A DNA stretch of 64,000 bases from Actinoplanes regularis (GTDB lineage Bacteria; Actinomycetota; Actinomycetes; Mycobacteriales; Micromonosporaceae). Shown piece by piece: positions 26,147-33,824 of this stretch; the first letter of the stretch is position 1, and every line of letters starts with the position of its first letter. The stretch spans positions 248,001-312,000 of the forward strand of contig NZ_FZNR01000002.1 of assembly GCF_900188005.1 (NCBI RefSeq), given 5' to 3'. The position numbers and the translations under genes were made by a program. The notes under the pieces are model-generated. The model searched no databases. It was not told the origin of the DNA and saw only the letters and a program-made list of their open reading frames with translations.

Positions 26147-26926
26147 GTGCTGAAACGCCTGCTCGCCGCCCTGCTGCTGTGCATGCCCGTGGTTCCCGCC
26201 CACGCCGCGACACCGGCCGCGCACATCATCGAGCCCGGAGACACGCTGTGGGCGATCGCCCGCCGCTATCACCTCGAGGTCGACGAGTTGCAGCAGTGGA
26301 ACGGGTTCACATCGGACACGGTGCTGCGGCCGGACGGCGCGGTGCGCCTCTCCCCCGCCGAGCAGACCTGGCCGGACTGGAGCACCTGGTCGGAGACGAT
26401 CACCGCGGCCGAGGCGAACGGCGACCCCACCAAGGCGTGCCCGGTCCCGGTCTTGTCACTGCGCCGGGTCTGGGTGAAATACCTGGACTTCAACGGCGTC
26501 GTCCACGACGGCAGCCTGATCGTGAACCGCTCGATCGTGCCGGCCACGAAGAGGGCCTTCGCCCTGCTCTACCAGTGGCGTTTCCCGATCATGGTGATGG
26601 AGCCGGTATCGAGGAACATGCCCGAACTGACCGACCGCACGGTCCTGACCAGCGGCTACGAGTGCCGCACCGTCGCCGGGACGACGAAGTGGTCCCAGCA
26701 CGCCTACGGCCTGGCCATCGACGTCAACCCGCGGCAGAACCCGATGATCAAGGGCGACTACCTGGATCCCCCGCACAGCGAGCCCTGGATCCCCCGCGCC
26801 CCCTACCGCACCGGCATGATCCACGGCTCCGGCGCCGAGCTGGCCTTCACCACGAACGGCTTCTCCTGGGGTGGCCGCTGGCAGTCCCTCAAGGACTACA
26901 TGCACTTCAGCCCTAACAACCTCTGA
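26147..26926 (+). CDS. Secreted LysM / M15-family D,D-carboxypeptidase-like protein
   Basis: 259 residues. Signal peptide (MLKRLLAALLLCMPVVPAHA), a LysM peptidoglycan-binding module (about 26-67: HIIEPGDTLWAIARRYH, LQQWNG), then an M15-type zinc peptidase domain: SGYECRTVAG, SQHAYGLAIDVNP (His and Asp ligands) and a C-terminal WQSLKDYMHFS (third His). It is expected to cut D-Ala-containing peptidoglycan stem peptides in the wall. The domain of about 170 residues is of the VanY/M15-like kind seen in actinobacteria. The start is GTG 26147 with no ribosome site; GACCCT 7 nt upstream is a poor -10 match. It lies divergently from the giant kinase gene across about 220 bp. Confidence 0.88.
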   Translation: MLKRLLAALLLCMPVVPAHAATPAAHIIEPGDTLWAIARRYHLEVDELQQWNGFTSDTVLRPDGAVRLSPAEQTWPDWSTWSETITAAEANGDPTKACPVPVLSLRRVWVKYLDFNGVVHDGSLIVNRSIVPATKRAFALLYQWRFPIMVMEPVSRNMPELTDRTVLTSGYECRTVAGTTKWSQHAYGLAIDVNPRQNPMIKGDYLDPPHSEPWIPRAPYRTGMIHGSGAELAFTTNGFSWGGRWQSLKDYMHFSPNNL

Positions 26927-27018
26927 CGACGTTTCCGCGAAGGCGACCGGCGGCCTGTCCGGCGGAGCACGCCGCGGTCGGCATGCTCCGCGGGACAGGC
27001 CCGGTGGGCACGGTCCAT

Positions 27019-27816
27019 CTATTCCTTGGACTTGATCTTCTGTACGGCGGCTTCCGCGATCGCCACGAGTTCCTTCTGGTCCGGGTCCTCCAGGTTGGCG
27101 AGCAGCACCGTGACGGCCACTCCCCCGACGGAGACCGCGACCATCTTGCCGTGCACCGTGGCTCGCGGGTTGGTGAGTTCGACCTCGAAGCGCACGCCCG
27201 CGGACTTGTCGCCGAACTTCGGCACGTCGAGCGGGAGCGTGGCCATGTGCAGCGCGCCGGACGATCCGGGTTTGCCCTCTTCGTAGATGGGGCAGCGGCG
27301 CGGAGCCTCGGCCACCGCGTCGACGATGGCGGCGGACCGGTCCCCGGCCGGGTTGATCACTTCGAGCAGGATCGGCCCGGGGTCGCCTTTCATGAAGGCG
27401 GCTCGCACCGAGCCGCTGCCACCCTTGTCCTCGCCGGGCCCGCTGCGATCAGCGATGGCCATCCGGGGGTTCGGGTGCACCGGGAGGCCGGGGCCGGTCG
27501 GCTCGCCGGGCGCGACCGGCCGCTCCGGGACCGCGGCGCCGGTCGCCGTCTTGCAGACGCCGGCCCTGGTGCCGGCGGTGACGTCCACGTCGGAGAAGGC
27601 TTTCAACGCGTCCGGCATCGACGCATAGCCCTTGGGCAGGTCACCGACGGCGAGCAGGGCGTCCTTCAGGTGCTCGGGGGCGATCGCCGCGGCGGCGACC
27701 CCCGGAGTCAGAGCGAGGTCGACGGTCAGCGCCGCTACGCCCGTCCCCGCGGAGACCGCCAAGGCGAGCGAGCAGCTGAACGCGGCCTTGCCTAATTTGT
27801 GGTTGATTGTCTGCAT
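27019..27816 (-). CDS. Exported protein of unknown function (sensor-domain-like)
   Basis: 265 residues. A signal sequence or anchor (about 10-43, ending near TPGVAAAA) is followed by a soluble domain. The opening LLAVGDLPKGYASMP resembles the start of secreted PknH-like/LpqN-like extracellular domains that act as ligand sensors or lipoproteins in actinobacteria; the match is limited to this element. Two cysteines (about 88 and 175) may pair. The C-terminus is charged (VQKIKSKE). The gene has TAAAGT as -10 box 6 nt before ATG 27816 and no clear ribosome site, so a leaderless mRNA is likely. No operon partners: it converges on the peptidase gene and is divergent from the following one. Confidence 0.75.
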   Translation of the reverse strand: MQTINHKLGKAAFSCSLALAVSAGTGVAALTVDLALTPGVAAAAIAPEHLKDALLAVGDLPKGYASMPDALKAFSDVDVTAGTRAGVCKTATGAAVPERPVAPGEPTGPGLPVHPNPRMAIADRSGPGEDKGGSGSVRAAFMKGDPGPILLEVINPAGDRSAAIVDAVAEAPRRCPIYEEGKPGSSGALHMATLPLDVPKFGDKSAGVRFEVELTNPRATVHGKMVAVSVGGVAVTVLLANLEDPDQKELVAIAEAAVQKIKSKE

Positions 27817-27822
27817 TTCTTC

Positions 27823-27828
27823 ACTTTA
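27823..27828 (-). promoter_or_regulatory. -10 box of a leaderless promoter
   Basis: TAAAGT on the minus strand, 6 nt before ATG 27816; fits TANNNT. Confidence 0.5.
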
Positions 27829-27975
27829 GCCACGCCAGCCACTCGCGACGCGGCCTTCGCGGTAATCCGCCGGAACCGTCTGGCGGCCCGCCGTGCCGGA
27901 CGCGGAGCTGAACGACTGTCGATGGCCGGCGCGGGACGCCCGGCGCGGGTCCGCCGCTGCCACGCCTGCGCGTGA

Positions 27976-28012
27976 TTGACTCGTGTCAAACGGCGCTGGT
28001 AGGCACGGAAGT
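27976..28012 (+). promoter_or_regulatory. Full promoter of a leaderless gene
   Basis: TTGACT (27976-27981), an 18-nt spacer, TAGGCA (28000-28005), then 7 nt to GTG 28013. The -35 is near consensus; the -10 departs only at its last base. The start codon coincides with the expected transcription start. Confidence 0.6.
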
Positions 28013-28570
28013 GTGACCTTCCTGTGGTCCTACACCGAGGCGCTGGCCGCCGGGGACGAGGGCTGGTGGCGGGCGGCGACCCGGCACGCCGCCGCGCTGC
28101 TCGAGGCGGACCACTGGTGGCTGGAACCGCCCGGGCCGGTCCCGGTGCAGCATCTGCTGGTGGAGACGACCGCGTTGCTGTCGTACGCCCTGGCCCGCAG
28201 CGAGGGCGCCGACCCGGGCACGGTGAGCGGGACGCGGCTGGCGGCGTGGGTGGCGGCACGCCCCCTGCCGCTGCTGGACGAGACGGTGCCGGACACCGTC
28301 GAGGGGTCGATCTCGCTGCTCCAGTGGAGCCGGATCTTCGAGGAACAGCGGCTGCGCCAGGAGAACGACCTGGCCCTGCTGCTGCGGGCGGCCGGTCACA
28401 AGCTGCCGGCCGGCCACGATCCGGTCGACGACGATCCGGTCGCGCGGCTCTGGCAGGACCTGGTCGACCGGGAGAGTCCGGGACGCCGGTACGGGCTGGG
28501 CTCCCGGCTGCCCGGGCCGGCACTCACCCTCGGGCTGGGGGCCGTCGCGCAGCACTTCGACCGCGCCTGA
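28013..28570 (+). CDS. Hypothetical protein, cytosolic, helical
   Basis: 185 residues starting at GTG 28013, immediately after a good promoter (TTGACT-18-TAGGCA), so probably leaderless. The sequence is mostly amphipathic helix, rich in Ala, Leu, Arg and Trp (LWSYTEALAAGDEGWWRAAT, ALLEADHWWLEPPG, LLQWSRIFEEQRLRQ), with no signal peptide or membrane segment. I recognise no domain. A DDDP acidic cluster lies near residue 140. Its end overlaps a 15-bp tandem repeat containing the stop codon, and a strong hairpin separates it from the convergent glycosyltransferase gene. Codon usage is typical of the window, so it is a real gene. Confidence 0.75.
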   Translation: MTFLWSYTEALAAGDEGWWRAATRHAAALLEADHWWLEPPGPVPVQHLLVETTALLSYALARSEGADPGTVSGTRLAAWVAARPLPLLDETVPDTVEGSISLLQWSRIFEEQRLRQENDLALLLRAAGHKLPAGHDPVDDDPVARLWQDLVDRESPGRRYGLGSRLPGPALTLGLGAVAQHFDRA

Positions 28571-28604
28571 GCAGCCGCGGCCTGAGCAGCCGCGGCCTGA
28601 GCCG
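28565..28604. repeat. 15-bp tandem repeat across a stop codon
   Basis: GCCTGAGCAGCCGCG at 28565-28579 and 28580-28594, with a partial third copy from 28595. The TGA stop of the preceding gene (28568-28570) is in the first copy. Confidence 0.75.
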
Positions 28605-28629
28605 CTGGTCGCGCCATCACGACCAGCGG
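28602..28629. terminator. Bidirectional terminator hairpin
   Basis: Perfect 10-bp stem CCGCTGGTCG (28602-28611) / CGACCAGCGG (28620-28629) with an 8-nt loop, between two convergent genes. Confidence 0.7.
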
Positions 28630-28640
28630 TCACGCTCCGG

Positions 28641-29735
28641 TCAGCCCAGCGCCTCGTCGTAGAGGAGTTCCAGTCGCCGGGTCTGCTCGACGAGGTCGAA
28701 GTTCGCCATGACGTGCTTGCGGGCCTGCGCGCCGAGCCGCCGCTGGAGGTCCTCGTCGCCGAGCAGGCGCTCGATCGAGACGGCCAGCGCGGCCGGGTCC
28801 GCCTCCGGGCTCAGCAGGCCGGTCTCGCCGTCGACGACCGCTTCCGGGATGCCGCTGTGCCGGGTGGCGACGACCGGCAGGCCCAGCGCGGCCGCCTCCA
28901 GGATCGTGGTCGGCAGGCCCTCGGTGTCACCGTCCGGCGCGGTCTTCGACGGACAGGCCAGGATCCGGGACTCGAGCAGGTGGCGGCGTACCTCGTCGGG
29001 GGACTGACTGCCCGTGAACGTGACCTCCAGGCCCAGTTCCTCGGCGCGGGCCCGCATCGCCGGCATCAGCTCGCCGTCGCCGACGATCAGCGCGCGGGGC
29101 CGTGGCTCGATCGCGGCGAGCGCGGTGAGCAGGTCGTCGATGCCCTTCTTGGCCACGAACCGGCCGATGAACAGCACGTCCCACTTCTTCGGGAGCTCCG
29201 CCACCGCCTCCGGCACCTCGATGCCGATGTGGTGCACCTTGACCTTCGACGGGTCGGCACCCCAGCGGATCGCCTGCTTGCGGATCTCGCCGGAGACCGC
29301 GATGACCAGCGACGCCCGCCGGAACACGGTCTGCAGGTTGCGCCGGTAGCGCACCCCCTTGGCGCCGGAGCTGGCCGGCTGACGGGTCACGTCGTGCCCG
29401 TGCAAGGTGACCACCAGGGGCACGCCGAGCTGCCCGGCGGAGTGACTGACGAGCCAGCCGTCGCCGCCGAAGTGGGCGTGCACGAGCGCCGGTCGTACGG
29501 CGGAAAGGGTCTTCTGCAGTAGCGGCGAGGTGCCGGTGAGGCGCAGCCGCAGGAAGCCCTTGCCCTCCGGGAAGGCGATCACGTCGTCGGGGCGGGAGAG
29601 CACCGAGTCGATCCGGGTGGCGCCGACATACGTCGGGGTCCAGCGGGTCAGCGCGTCGCCCTGATTGCGGATGAACGTCTCGGATCCGGGCAGCATGGCG
29701 CTGCGCCAGATCGCGACCCGGCGCTCAGTCGGCAT
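28641..29735 (-). CDS. Glycosyltransferase family 4
   Basis: 364 residues with the two Rossmann halves of GT-B retaining enzymes. The N-half contains VHAHFGGDGWLVS and LVVTLHGHD; the C-half contains VLFIGRFVAKKGIDDLL (about 186-202) and the nucleotide-sugar-binding EGLPTTILEAAALGLPVVAT (about 268-287, the E-x7-E motif). Donor and acceptor are unknown; probable role in capsule, exopolysaccharide or cell-wall glycan assembly. ATG 29735 lies inside the end of the GT2 gene (11-nt overlap), so the two are translationally coupled and likely act on the same glycan. A hairpin follows. No membrane helices; peripheral or cytosolic. Confidence 0.92.
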   Translation of the reverse strand: MPTERRVAIWRSAMLPGSETFIRNQGDALTRWTPTYVGATRIDSVLSRPDDVIAFPEGKGFLRLRLTGTSPLLQKTLSAVRPALVHAHFGGDGWLVSHSAGQLGVPLVVTLHGHDVTRQPASSGAKGVRYRRNLQTVFRRASLVIAVSGEIRKQAIRWGADPSKVKVHHIGIEVPEAVAELPKKWDVLFIGRFVAKKGIDDLLTALAAIEPRPRALIVGDGELMPAMRARAEELGLEVTFTGSQSPDEVRRHLLESRILACPSKTAPDGDTEGLPTTILEAAALGLPVVATRHSGIPEAVVDGETGLLSPEADPAALAVSIERLLGDEDLQRRLGAQARKHVMANFDLVEQTRRLELLYDEALG

Positions 29736-30690
29736 CGGGCCGCGGCTGCTGGTTCTTGCTCCCGCGACCGATCACGACATCGCGCAGGCGGTGGCGGACG
29801 CTCGGCGGCAGGGCCCAGATCTGCATGTGCGTAAGGTAGTCGACGGTGCCCGGGCGGCCGTGCTCGCGGGCCTCCGCGAGCAGCTCACGGAAGAGCTTGC
29901 CGTCGCGGGTCGACGCGGCCATCGAGCTGAGCACGCTGAGCGTGAAGGCCGCGTAGGCGCGGGGCGTGAACAGGTCACGGCTGCTCCGCAGCCACGCCAG
30001 CTGCTCCTCCCACGGGTTCTCCAGGCTGATCCGCTCACGGTTCTCGTCCTGGTGCCAGAGGACCAGCGGCTCGTCCGCGTAGATCAGCTGGGTGCCCGGC
30101 TCGCGCAGCGCCCGCAGCGTCCAGTCCAGCTCCTGCTGGCGGCGCAGGCCGACGGTGAACGGCACCTTCAGCCACAGCGCGGTGGGCGCCATGATGCAGG
30201 AGGTCTGCACGAATCCGTCGCCATAGAAGAGGCCGCGCCGGACCACGAGATACTCACTGATCGGCTCACCCGGCTCGGGCAGCCGGCGCGGCATGATGTT
30301 GTCGGCGCGCGGCGTCCGGCTGATCATGCGGCAGGCCACCACCGGCGACTCCACCTCCGCGGCCTCGGCCAGCTCCAGCTGCCGGGCCACCTTGGTGGGC
30401 AGCCACTCGTCGTCGTCGTCGAGCATCGCGGTCCAGCGGCCGCGGGCGTTGCGGGCACCGGTGTTACGGGCGTTCGGGGCCTTGCCGCGCTCAGGCAACA
30501 CGATTACGTTGAGCCGCGGATCACCGACCTCGTCGAGCGCCGCCGTGGTGGCCTCGTCGGGACCGTCGACGACGACGATGACCTCAAGGTTCTGATGCGT
30601 CTGCCCGAGGGCGCTACGGACGGCCCGGACGGCCAGGTCCGGCCGGTTACACGTCGGGATAACGACACTGACATCCGGCTTTGCGGACAT
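29725..30690 (-). CDS. Glycosyltransferase family 2
   Basis: 321 residues, GT-A fold: VSVVIPTCNRPDLAVRAV (about 8-25) at the N-terminus, the NARNTGARNARG segment, and the metal-binding DxD variant MLDDDDEWLPTK (about 91-102), followed by a LDWTLRAL-type acceptor motif. No membrane segment, unlike processive GT2 synthases, so it probably transfers single sugars. First gene of a two-gene unit with the GT4 protein; the promoter must lie in the 303-bp gap shared with the divergent LCP gene, which encodes a ligase that attaches glycans to peptidoglycan. The neighbourhood therefore looks like glycan assembly plus attachment. Confidence 0.92.
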   Translation of the reverse strand: MSAKPDVSVVIPTCNRPDLAVRAVRSALGQTHQNLEVIVVVDGPDEATTAALDEVGDPRLNVIVLPERGKAPNARNTGARNARGRWTAMLDDDDEWLPTKVARQLELAEAAEVESPVVACRMISRTPRADNIMPRRLPEPGEPISEYLVVRRGLFYGDGFVQTSCIMAPTALWLKVPFTVGLRRQQELDWTLRALREPGTQLIYADEPLVLWHQDENRERISLENPWEEQLAWLRSSRDLFTPRAYAAFTLSVLSSMAASTRDGKLFRELLAEAREHGRPGTVDYLTHMQIWALPPSVRHRLRDVVIGRGSKNQQPRPDAD

Positions 30691-30993
30691 GGCGACTCAC
30701 TTACGGCGGGAAAGGATTTGTCGGATACCGCGGGTCCTCGGCTGCCTGGACGGTAGGTCGCCTCGGCGGCGCGAAGGTTAACGGAAGGTGTCTAGTTGGG
30801 GGGCAACAGGCAAGCGGCGTTCGGCGACGAAGGCTACCAAAACGCGGACGTTCACCTTCCCGTAACCTGTCGCTCAGAAAAAATCCACCTGCCGCAGGCA
30901 ATCTTTCCGCCTGCCGCACCCGTCTTCATGGGTGGAAGGACCGTCCTAGATTTCAAGGGACGCAAAGCCCGCCCCCCAGATGAGGAGACCCCC
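30691..30993. other. Divergent intergenic region between GT2 and LCP genes
   Basis: 303 bp. It holds a run of A (30880-30886), two CCTGCCGCA copies about 23 bp apart (near 30888 and 30911), a self-complementary GGACCGTCC, and the ribosome site GAGGAG (30982-30987) for the first LCP gene. GGGACGCAAAGCC just before it resembles one half of a cyclic-di-GMP-I aptamer, but the other half is missing (see rejected items). No small gene is supported. Confidence 0.5.
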
Positions 30994-32151
30994 TTGCGTA
31001 CGACCAGCAAGCGCCGACGCCGCACCCCCCGCTGGGCCCTCTGGACCGTGGTCTTCGGGTCGGTGCTGCTGGTGGCCGGCGGCGGCGGAGCGATCGGCCT
31101 GAAGGCCACGCTGGCCGCGGCCACCGACGAGGTCGGCAAGGGAGACCTGCTCGGCTCCGCGAAACCGGTCGAGGAGAAGAAGAACGCCAGTCTCGACGGC
31201 GCAAAGAACCTCCTCCTTGTCGGTATCGATCAGCGGCCCGACGAGCTCAACGGCGAACCGCTCCGCTCCGACTCGATCATCCTGCTGCACATCAACAAGG
31301 ACCACACCAGCGGCTACATGATCTCCCTCCCCCGGGACAGCTACGTCAGCATCCCGGCGTTCGACAACGGCGCCCAGTCGTACGGCGGCGGCAAGTCGAA
31401 GATCAACGCCGCGTTCGCCTTCGGCTCCCGCGGCCTGAAGGGGGACAAAGCGCTCGAGGGCGGCTTCAAGCTGCTCACCATGACCGTGAAGGAGCTGACC
31501 GGCATCACGCCGGACGCCGGCGCGATCATCGACTTCCAGGGCTTCCGCAAGGTCGTGACCGACCTGGGCCGGGTCTGCATGTACGTGGACACCACGACCA
31601 CGTCGATCCACCTCGGTAAGGACAAGGACGGCAATACGGCCAAGCCGTTCAAAATCAACCCGGACGGTACGCTCCGCGGCAAGATCTCGGGCGTGACGCC
31701 GAACATCTACAAAAAGGGCAACCGCTGCTTCAACCCGTCCCAGGCCCTCGACTTCGTCCGCCAGCGTGACCTGCTCGAGGACAACTCCCTGGACTACGGC
31801 CGCCAGCGGCACCAGCAGCAGTTCTTCAAGGCGATCATCAACCAGGCCCTGAAGGACGTGAAGGCCGATCCGGGCAAGCTGCCGAAGCTGCTCAGCGCGT
31901 TCGGCAAGGCGATGACGGTCGACGCCGGTGGCATCAACCTGGCCGACTGGGCGCTGGCGATGCGCGGCATGAACCCGGACACCCTGGTCACCATCAAGAC
32001 CAACGAGGGCAAGCTGAACTCGCAGAGCGTGCCCGGCGTCGGCAGCGTCGAGCTACTGAGCGACGACAGCATGGACATGCTCAAGGCGATCAAGAAGGAC
32101 ACCGTCAAGACCTTCCTGCTGACCCACCCCGGATTCATCGCCACCGCCTGA
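30994..32151 (+). CDS. LytR-CpsA-Psr (LCP) family glycopolymer ligase, copy 1
   Basis: 385 residues from TTG 30994, with GAGGAG 6 nt upstream. The cytoplasmic tail is strongly basic (TTSKRRRRTPRW), then one membrane helix (about 15-38) and an extracellular LCP domain: DQRPDELNGEPLRSDSIILLH with the catalytic-site Asp/Arg, YMISLPRDSYVSIP, KINAAFAFG, and RQRDLLEDNSLDYGRQRHQQQF with the arginine pair that grips the lipid pyrophosphate. LCP enzymes transfer glycopolymers from undecaprenyl or decaprenyl pyrophosphate to peptidoglycan. It is followed by a strong hairpin and a nearly identical paralogue 96 bp downstream. The adjacent divergent GT2-GT4 pair fits a glycan attachment role. Confidence 0.93.
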   Translation: MRTTSKRRRRTPRWALWTVVFGSVLLVAGGGGAIGLKATLAAATDEVGKGDLLGSAKPVEEKKNASLDGAKNLLLVGIDQRPDELNGEPLRSDSIILLHINKDHTSGYMISLPRDSYVSIPAFDNGAQSYGGGKSKINAAFAFGSRGLKGDKALEGGFKLLTMTVKELTGITPDAGAIIDFQGFRKVVTDLGRVCMYVDTTTTSIHLGKDKDGNTAKPFKINPDGTLRGKISGVTPNIYKKGNRCFNPSQALDFVRQRDLLEDNSLDYGRQRHQQQFFKAIINQALKDVKADPGKLPKLLSAFGKAMTVDAGGINLADWALAMRGMNPDTLVTIKTNEGKLNSQSVPGVGSVELLSDDSMDMLKAIKKDTVKTFLLTHPGFIATA

Positions 32152-32166
32152 CCCACCAGCCGTTTC

Positions 32167-32208
32167 GCCGGTGCCCCCAACGGATCACGGTCCGTTGGGG
32201 GCACCGGC
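32167..32208 (+). terminator. Strong hairpin between tandem LCP genes
   Basis: Perfect 18-bp stem from GCCGGTGCCCCCAACGGA (32167-32184) and its complement (32191-32208) with a 6-nt loop. Followed by CATTTCGG rather than a U-tract. It should end transcription of copy 1 or insulate copy 2. Confidence 0.8.
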
Positions 32209-32246
32209 ATTTCGGCGAGAGCACGCCCCCTGAACAAGGAGACCCT

Positions 32247-33404
32247 TTGCCCACGACGAGCAAGCGCCGACGCCGCACCCCACGCTGGGCCCTCTGGACC
32301 GCAATCTTCGGGTCGGTGCTGCTGGTCGCCGGCGGCGGCGGGGTGATCGGCCTGAAGGCGACGCTGGCCGCGGCCACTTCCAAGATCGATCAGGAGAGCC
32401 TGATCCCCACGACCGGGCCCAACGAGCCGGAGAAGACGAACCTCAGCCTGGAGGGTGCCAAGAACATTCTCCTGGTCGGCATCGACCAGCGGCCCGACGA
32501 ACTCAACGGCGAGCCGGTCCGGTCCGACTCGATCATCCTGCTGCACATCAACAAGGACCACCGCAGCGGCTACATGATCTCCCTCCCGCGCGACAGCTAC
32601 GTCAGCATCCCGGCGTACGACAACGGGGTCCAGTCGTACGCCGGCGGCCACGACAAGATCAACGCCGCGTTCGCCTTCGGTTCCCGCGGGCTCAAGAAGA
32701 AGGAAGCTCTCGCGGGCGGCTTCGAGCTGCTCACCAAGACCGTGAAGGAACTCACCGGGATCACCCCGGACGCCGGCGCGATCATCGACTTCAAGGGCTT
32801 CCGCGAGGTCGTGAACATCCTGGGCCGGATCTGCATGTACGTGGACACCACGACCACGTCGATCCACCTCGGCAAGGACGGCAACGGCAACACGGCCAAG
32901 CCGTTCCGCATCAATTCGGACGGCACGATCAACAGCAGGATCTCGGGCGTGACGCCGAACATCTACAAGAAGGGCAACCGCTGCTTCAACCCGTCCCAGG
33001 CCCTCGACTTCGTCCGCCAGCGTGACCTGCTCGAGGACAAGTCCCTGGACTACGGCCGCCAGCGGCACCAGCAGCAGTTCTTCAAGGCGATCATCAACCA
33101 GGCGCTGAAGGACGGCATGAACTCGCCGACCAAGCTGCCGAAGATCCTCGGCGCGTTCGGCAAGGCGATGACGGTCGACACCCGCAAGATCCCCCTGGTC
33201 GACTGGGCGATGGCGATGCGCGGCATGAACCCGGACACCCTGATCACCATCAAGACCAACGCCGGCAAGCTGAACTCGGACACCATCAACGGCAGAAGTG
33301 TCGAGTTGCTGAGCGAGGACAGCATGGACATGCTCAAGGCGGTCAAGAAGGACACCATCAAGAGCTTCCTGATCACCCACCCCGGATTCATCGCCACCTC
33401 CTGA
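32247..33404 (+). CDS. LytR-CpsA-Psr (LCP) family glycopolymer ligase, copy 2
   Basis: 385 residues, the same length as copy 1 and very similar throughout. It begins at TTG 32247 with AAGGAG 6 nt upstream, so both copies use the rare TTG start. The basic tail, single helix and LCP motifs (SDSIILLH, YMISLPRDSYVSIP, RQRDLLEDKSLDYGRQRHQQQF) are intact. Differences cluster in the stalk just after the helix (TSKIDQESLIPTTGPNEPEK replaces DEVGKGDLLGSAKPVEEK) and near 265-285, so the pair may differ in partner or acceptor rather than chemistry. It probably arose by recent tandem duplication. It is followed by another hairpin and then a minisatellite. Membrane-anchored, active site outside. Confidence 0.93.
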   Translation: MPTTSKRRRRTPRWALWTAIFGSVLLVAGGGGVIGLKATLAAATSKIDQESLIPTTGPNEPEKTNLSLEGAKNILLVGIDQRPDELNGEPVRSDSIILLHINKDHRSGYMISLPRDSYVSIPAYDNGVQSYAGGHDKINAAFAFGSRGLKKKEALAGGFELLTKTVKELTGITPDAGAIIDFKGFREVVNILGRICMYVDTTTTSIHLGKDGNGNTAKPFRINSDGTINSRISGVTPNIYKKGNRCFNPSQALDFVRQRDLLEDKSLDYGRQRHQQQFFKAIINQALKDGMNSPTKLPKILGAFGKAMTVDTRKIPLVDWAMAMRGMNPDTLITIKTNAGKLNSDTINGRSVELLSEDSMDMLKAVKKDTIKSFLITHPGFIATS

Positions 33405-33423
33405 CCCCGTTTAGCCGTTCCCT

Positions 33424-33457
33424 GGATGCCCCGCGGACCGTGATCCGTGGGGCATCC
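33424..33457 (+). terminator. Hairpin terminator after LCP copy 2
   Basis: 14-bp stem GGATGCCCCGCGGA (33424-33437) / TCCGTGGGGCATCC (33444-33457) with one G-U pair and a 6-nt loop, followed by GTGTTT. Confidence 0.8.
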
Positions 33458-33588
33458 GTGTTTCCGCAGTTTGCCGACCTGTTCGGAGGGACACGGGCAG
33501 CGACCGCGCTTGCCGGGGCGGAGGCTTCTCCAAAGGCAGATGCGCCTTCAGAGGCGGAGGCGCTTCTCCGCCCACAAAGGCTTCCCCC

Positions 33589-33768
33589 AACAGCGGAGGC
33601 TGCTCCAAGCGCGGAGGCTGCTCCAAGCGCGGAGGCTGCTCCAAGCGCGGAGGCTGCTCCAAGCGCGGAGGCTGCTCCAAGCGCGGAGGCTGCTCCAAGC
33701 GCGGAGGCTGCTCCAAGCGCGGAGGCTGCTCCAAGCGCGGAGGCTGCTCCAAGCGCGGAGGCTTTATC
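33589..33768. repeat. 18-bp minisatellite, nine perfect copies
   Basis: Unit AAGCGCGGAGGCTGCTCC starts at 33607, 33625, 33643 and every 18 bp to 33751 (nine copies, the last ending TTTATC), preceded by a variant copy (33589-33606) and more diverged relatives back to about 33510. Perfect copies in the centre and decayed ones at the edge are typical of a replication-slippage array. Confidence 0.92.
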
Positions 33769-33812
33769 AACGCGGGCGGCGGCGAGTCGTCTGCGCGGGA
33801 GGGCCCGGCGGA

Positions 33813-33818
33813 TAGGGT
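33813..33818 (+). promoter_or_regulatory. -10 box of a leaderless promoter (lipid kinase)
   Basis: TAGGGT, 6 nt before GTG 33825, with no ribosome site between. Confidence 0.5.
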
Positions 33819-33824
33819 CGGCGG

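Larger units (their letters stand above)
33458..33824. other. Intergenic region dominated by a minisatellite
   Basis: Between the LCP terminator and the lipid-kinase start. All six frames stay open through the 18-bp array, giving artificial low-complexity peptides (SAEAAP, PPRLEQ, LLQARR), none supported as a gene. Degenerate array units extend upstream to about 33510. The last 20 bp hold the kinase promoter -10. Confidence 0.6.

Noticed and set aside
30940..30993. GGGACGCAAAGCC upstream of the LCP gene, like part of a cyclic-di-GMP-I riboswitch
   Set aside because: The partner GGCAAAC half about 20 nt upstream is absent, and only about 24 nt separate the motif from the start codon, too few for the rest of the aptamer.
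33589..33768. Regular repeats considered as a CRISPR array
   Set aside because: The repeats are contiguous with no unique spacers, and there are no cas genes.
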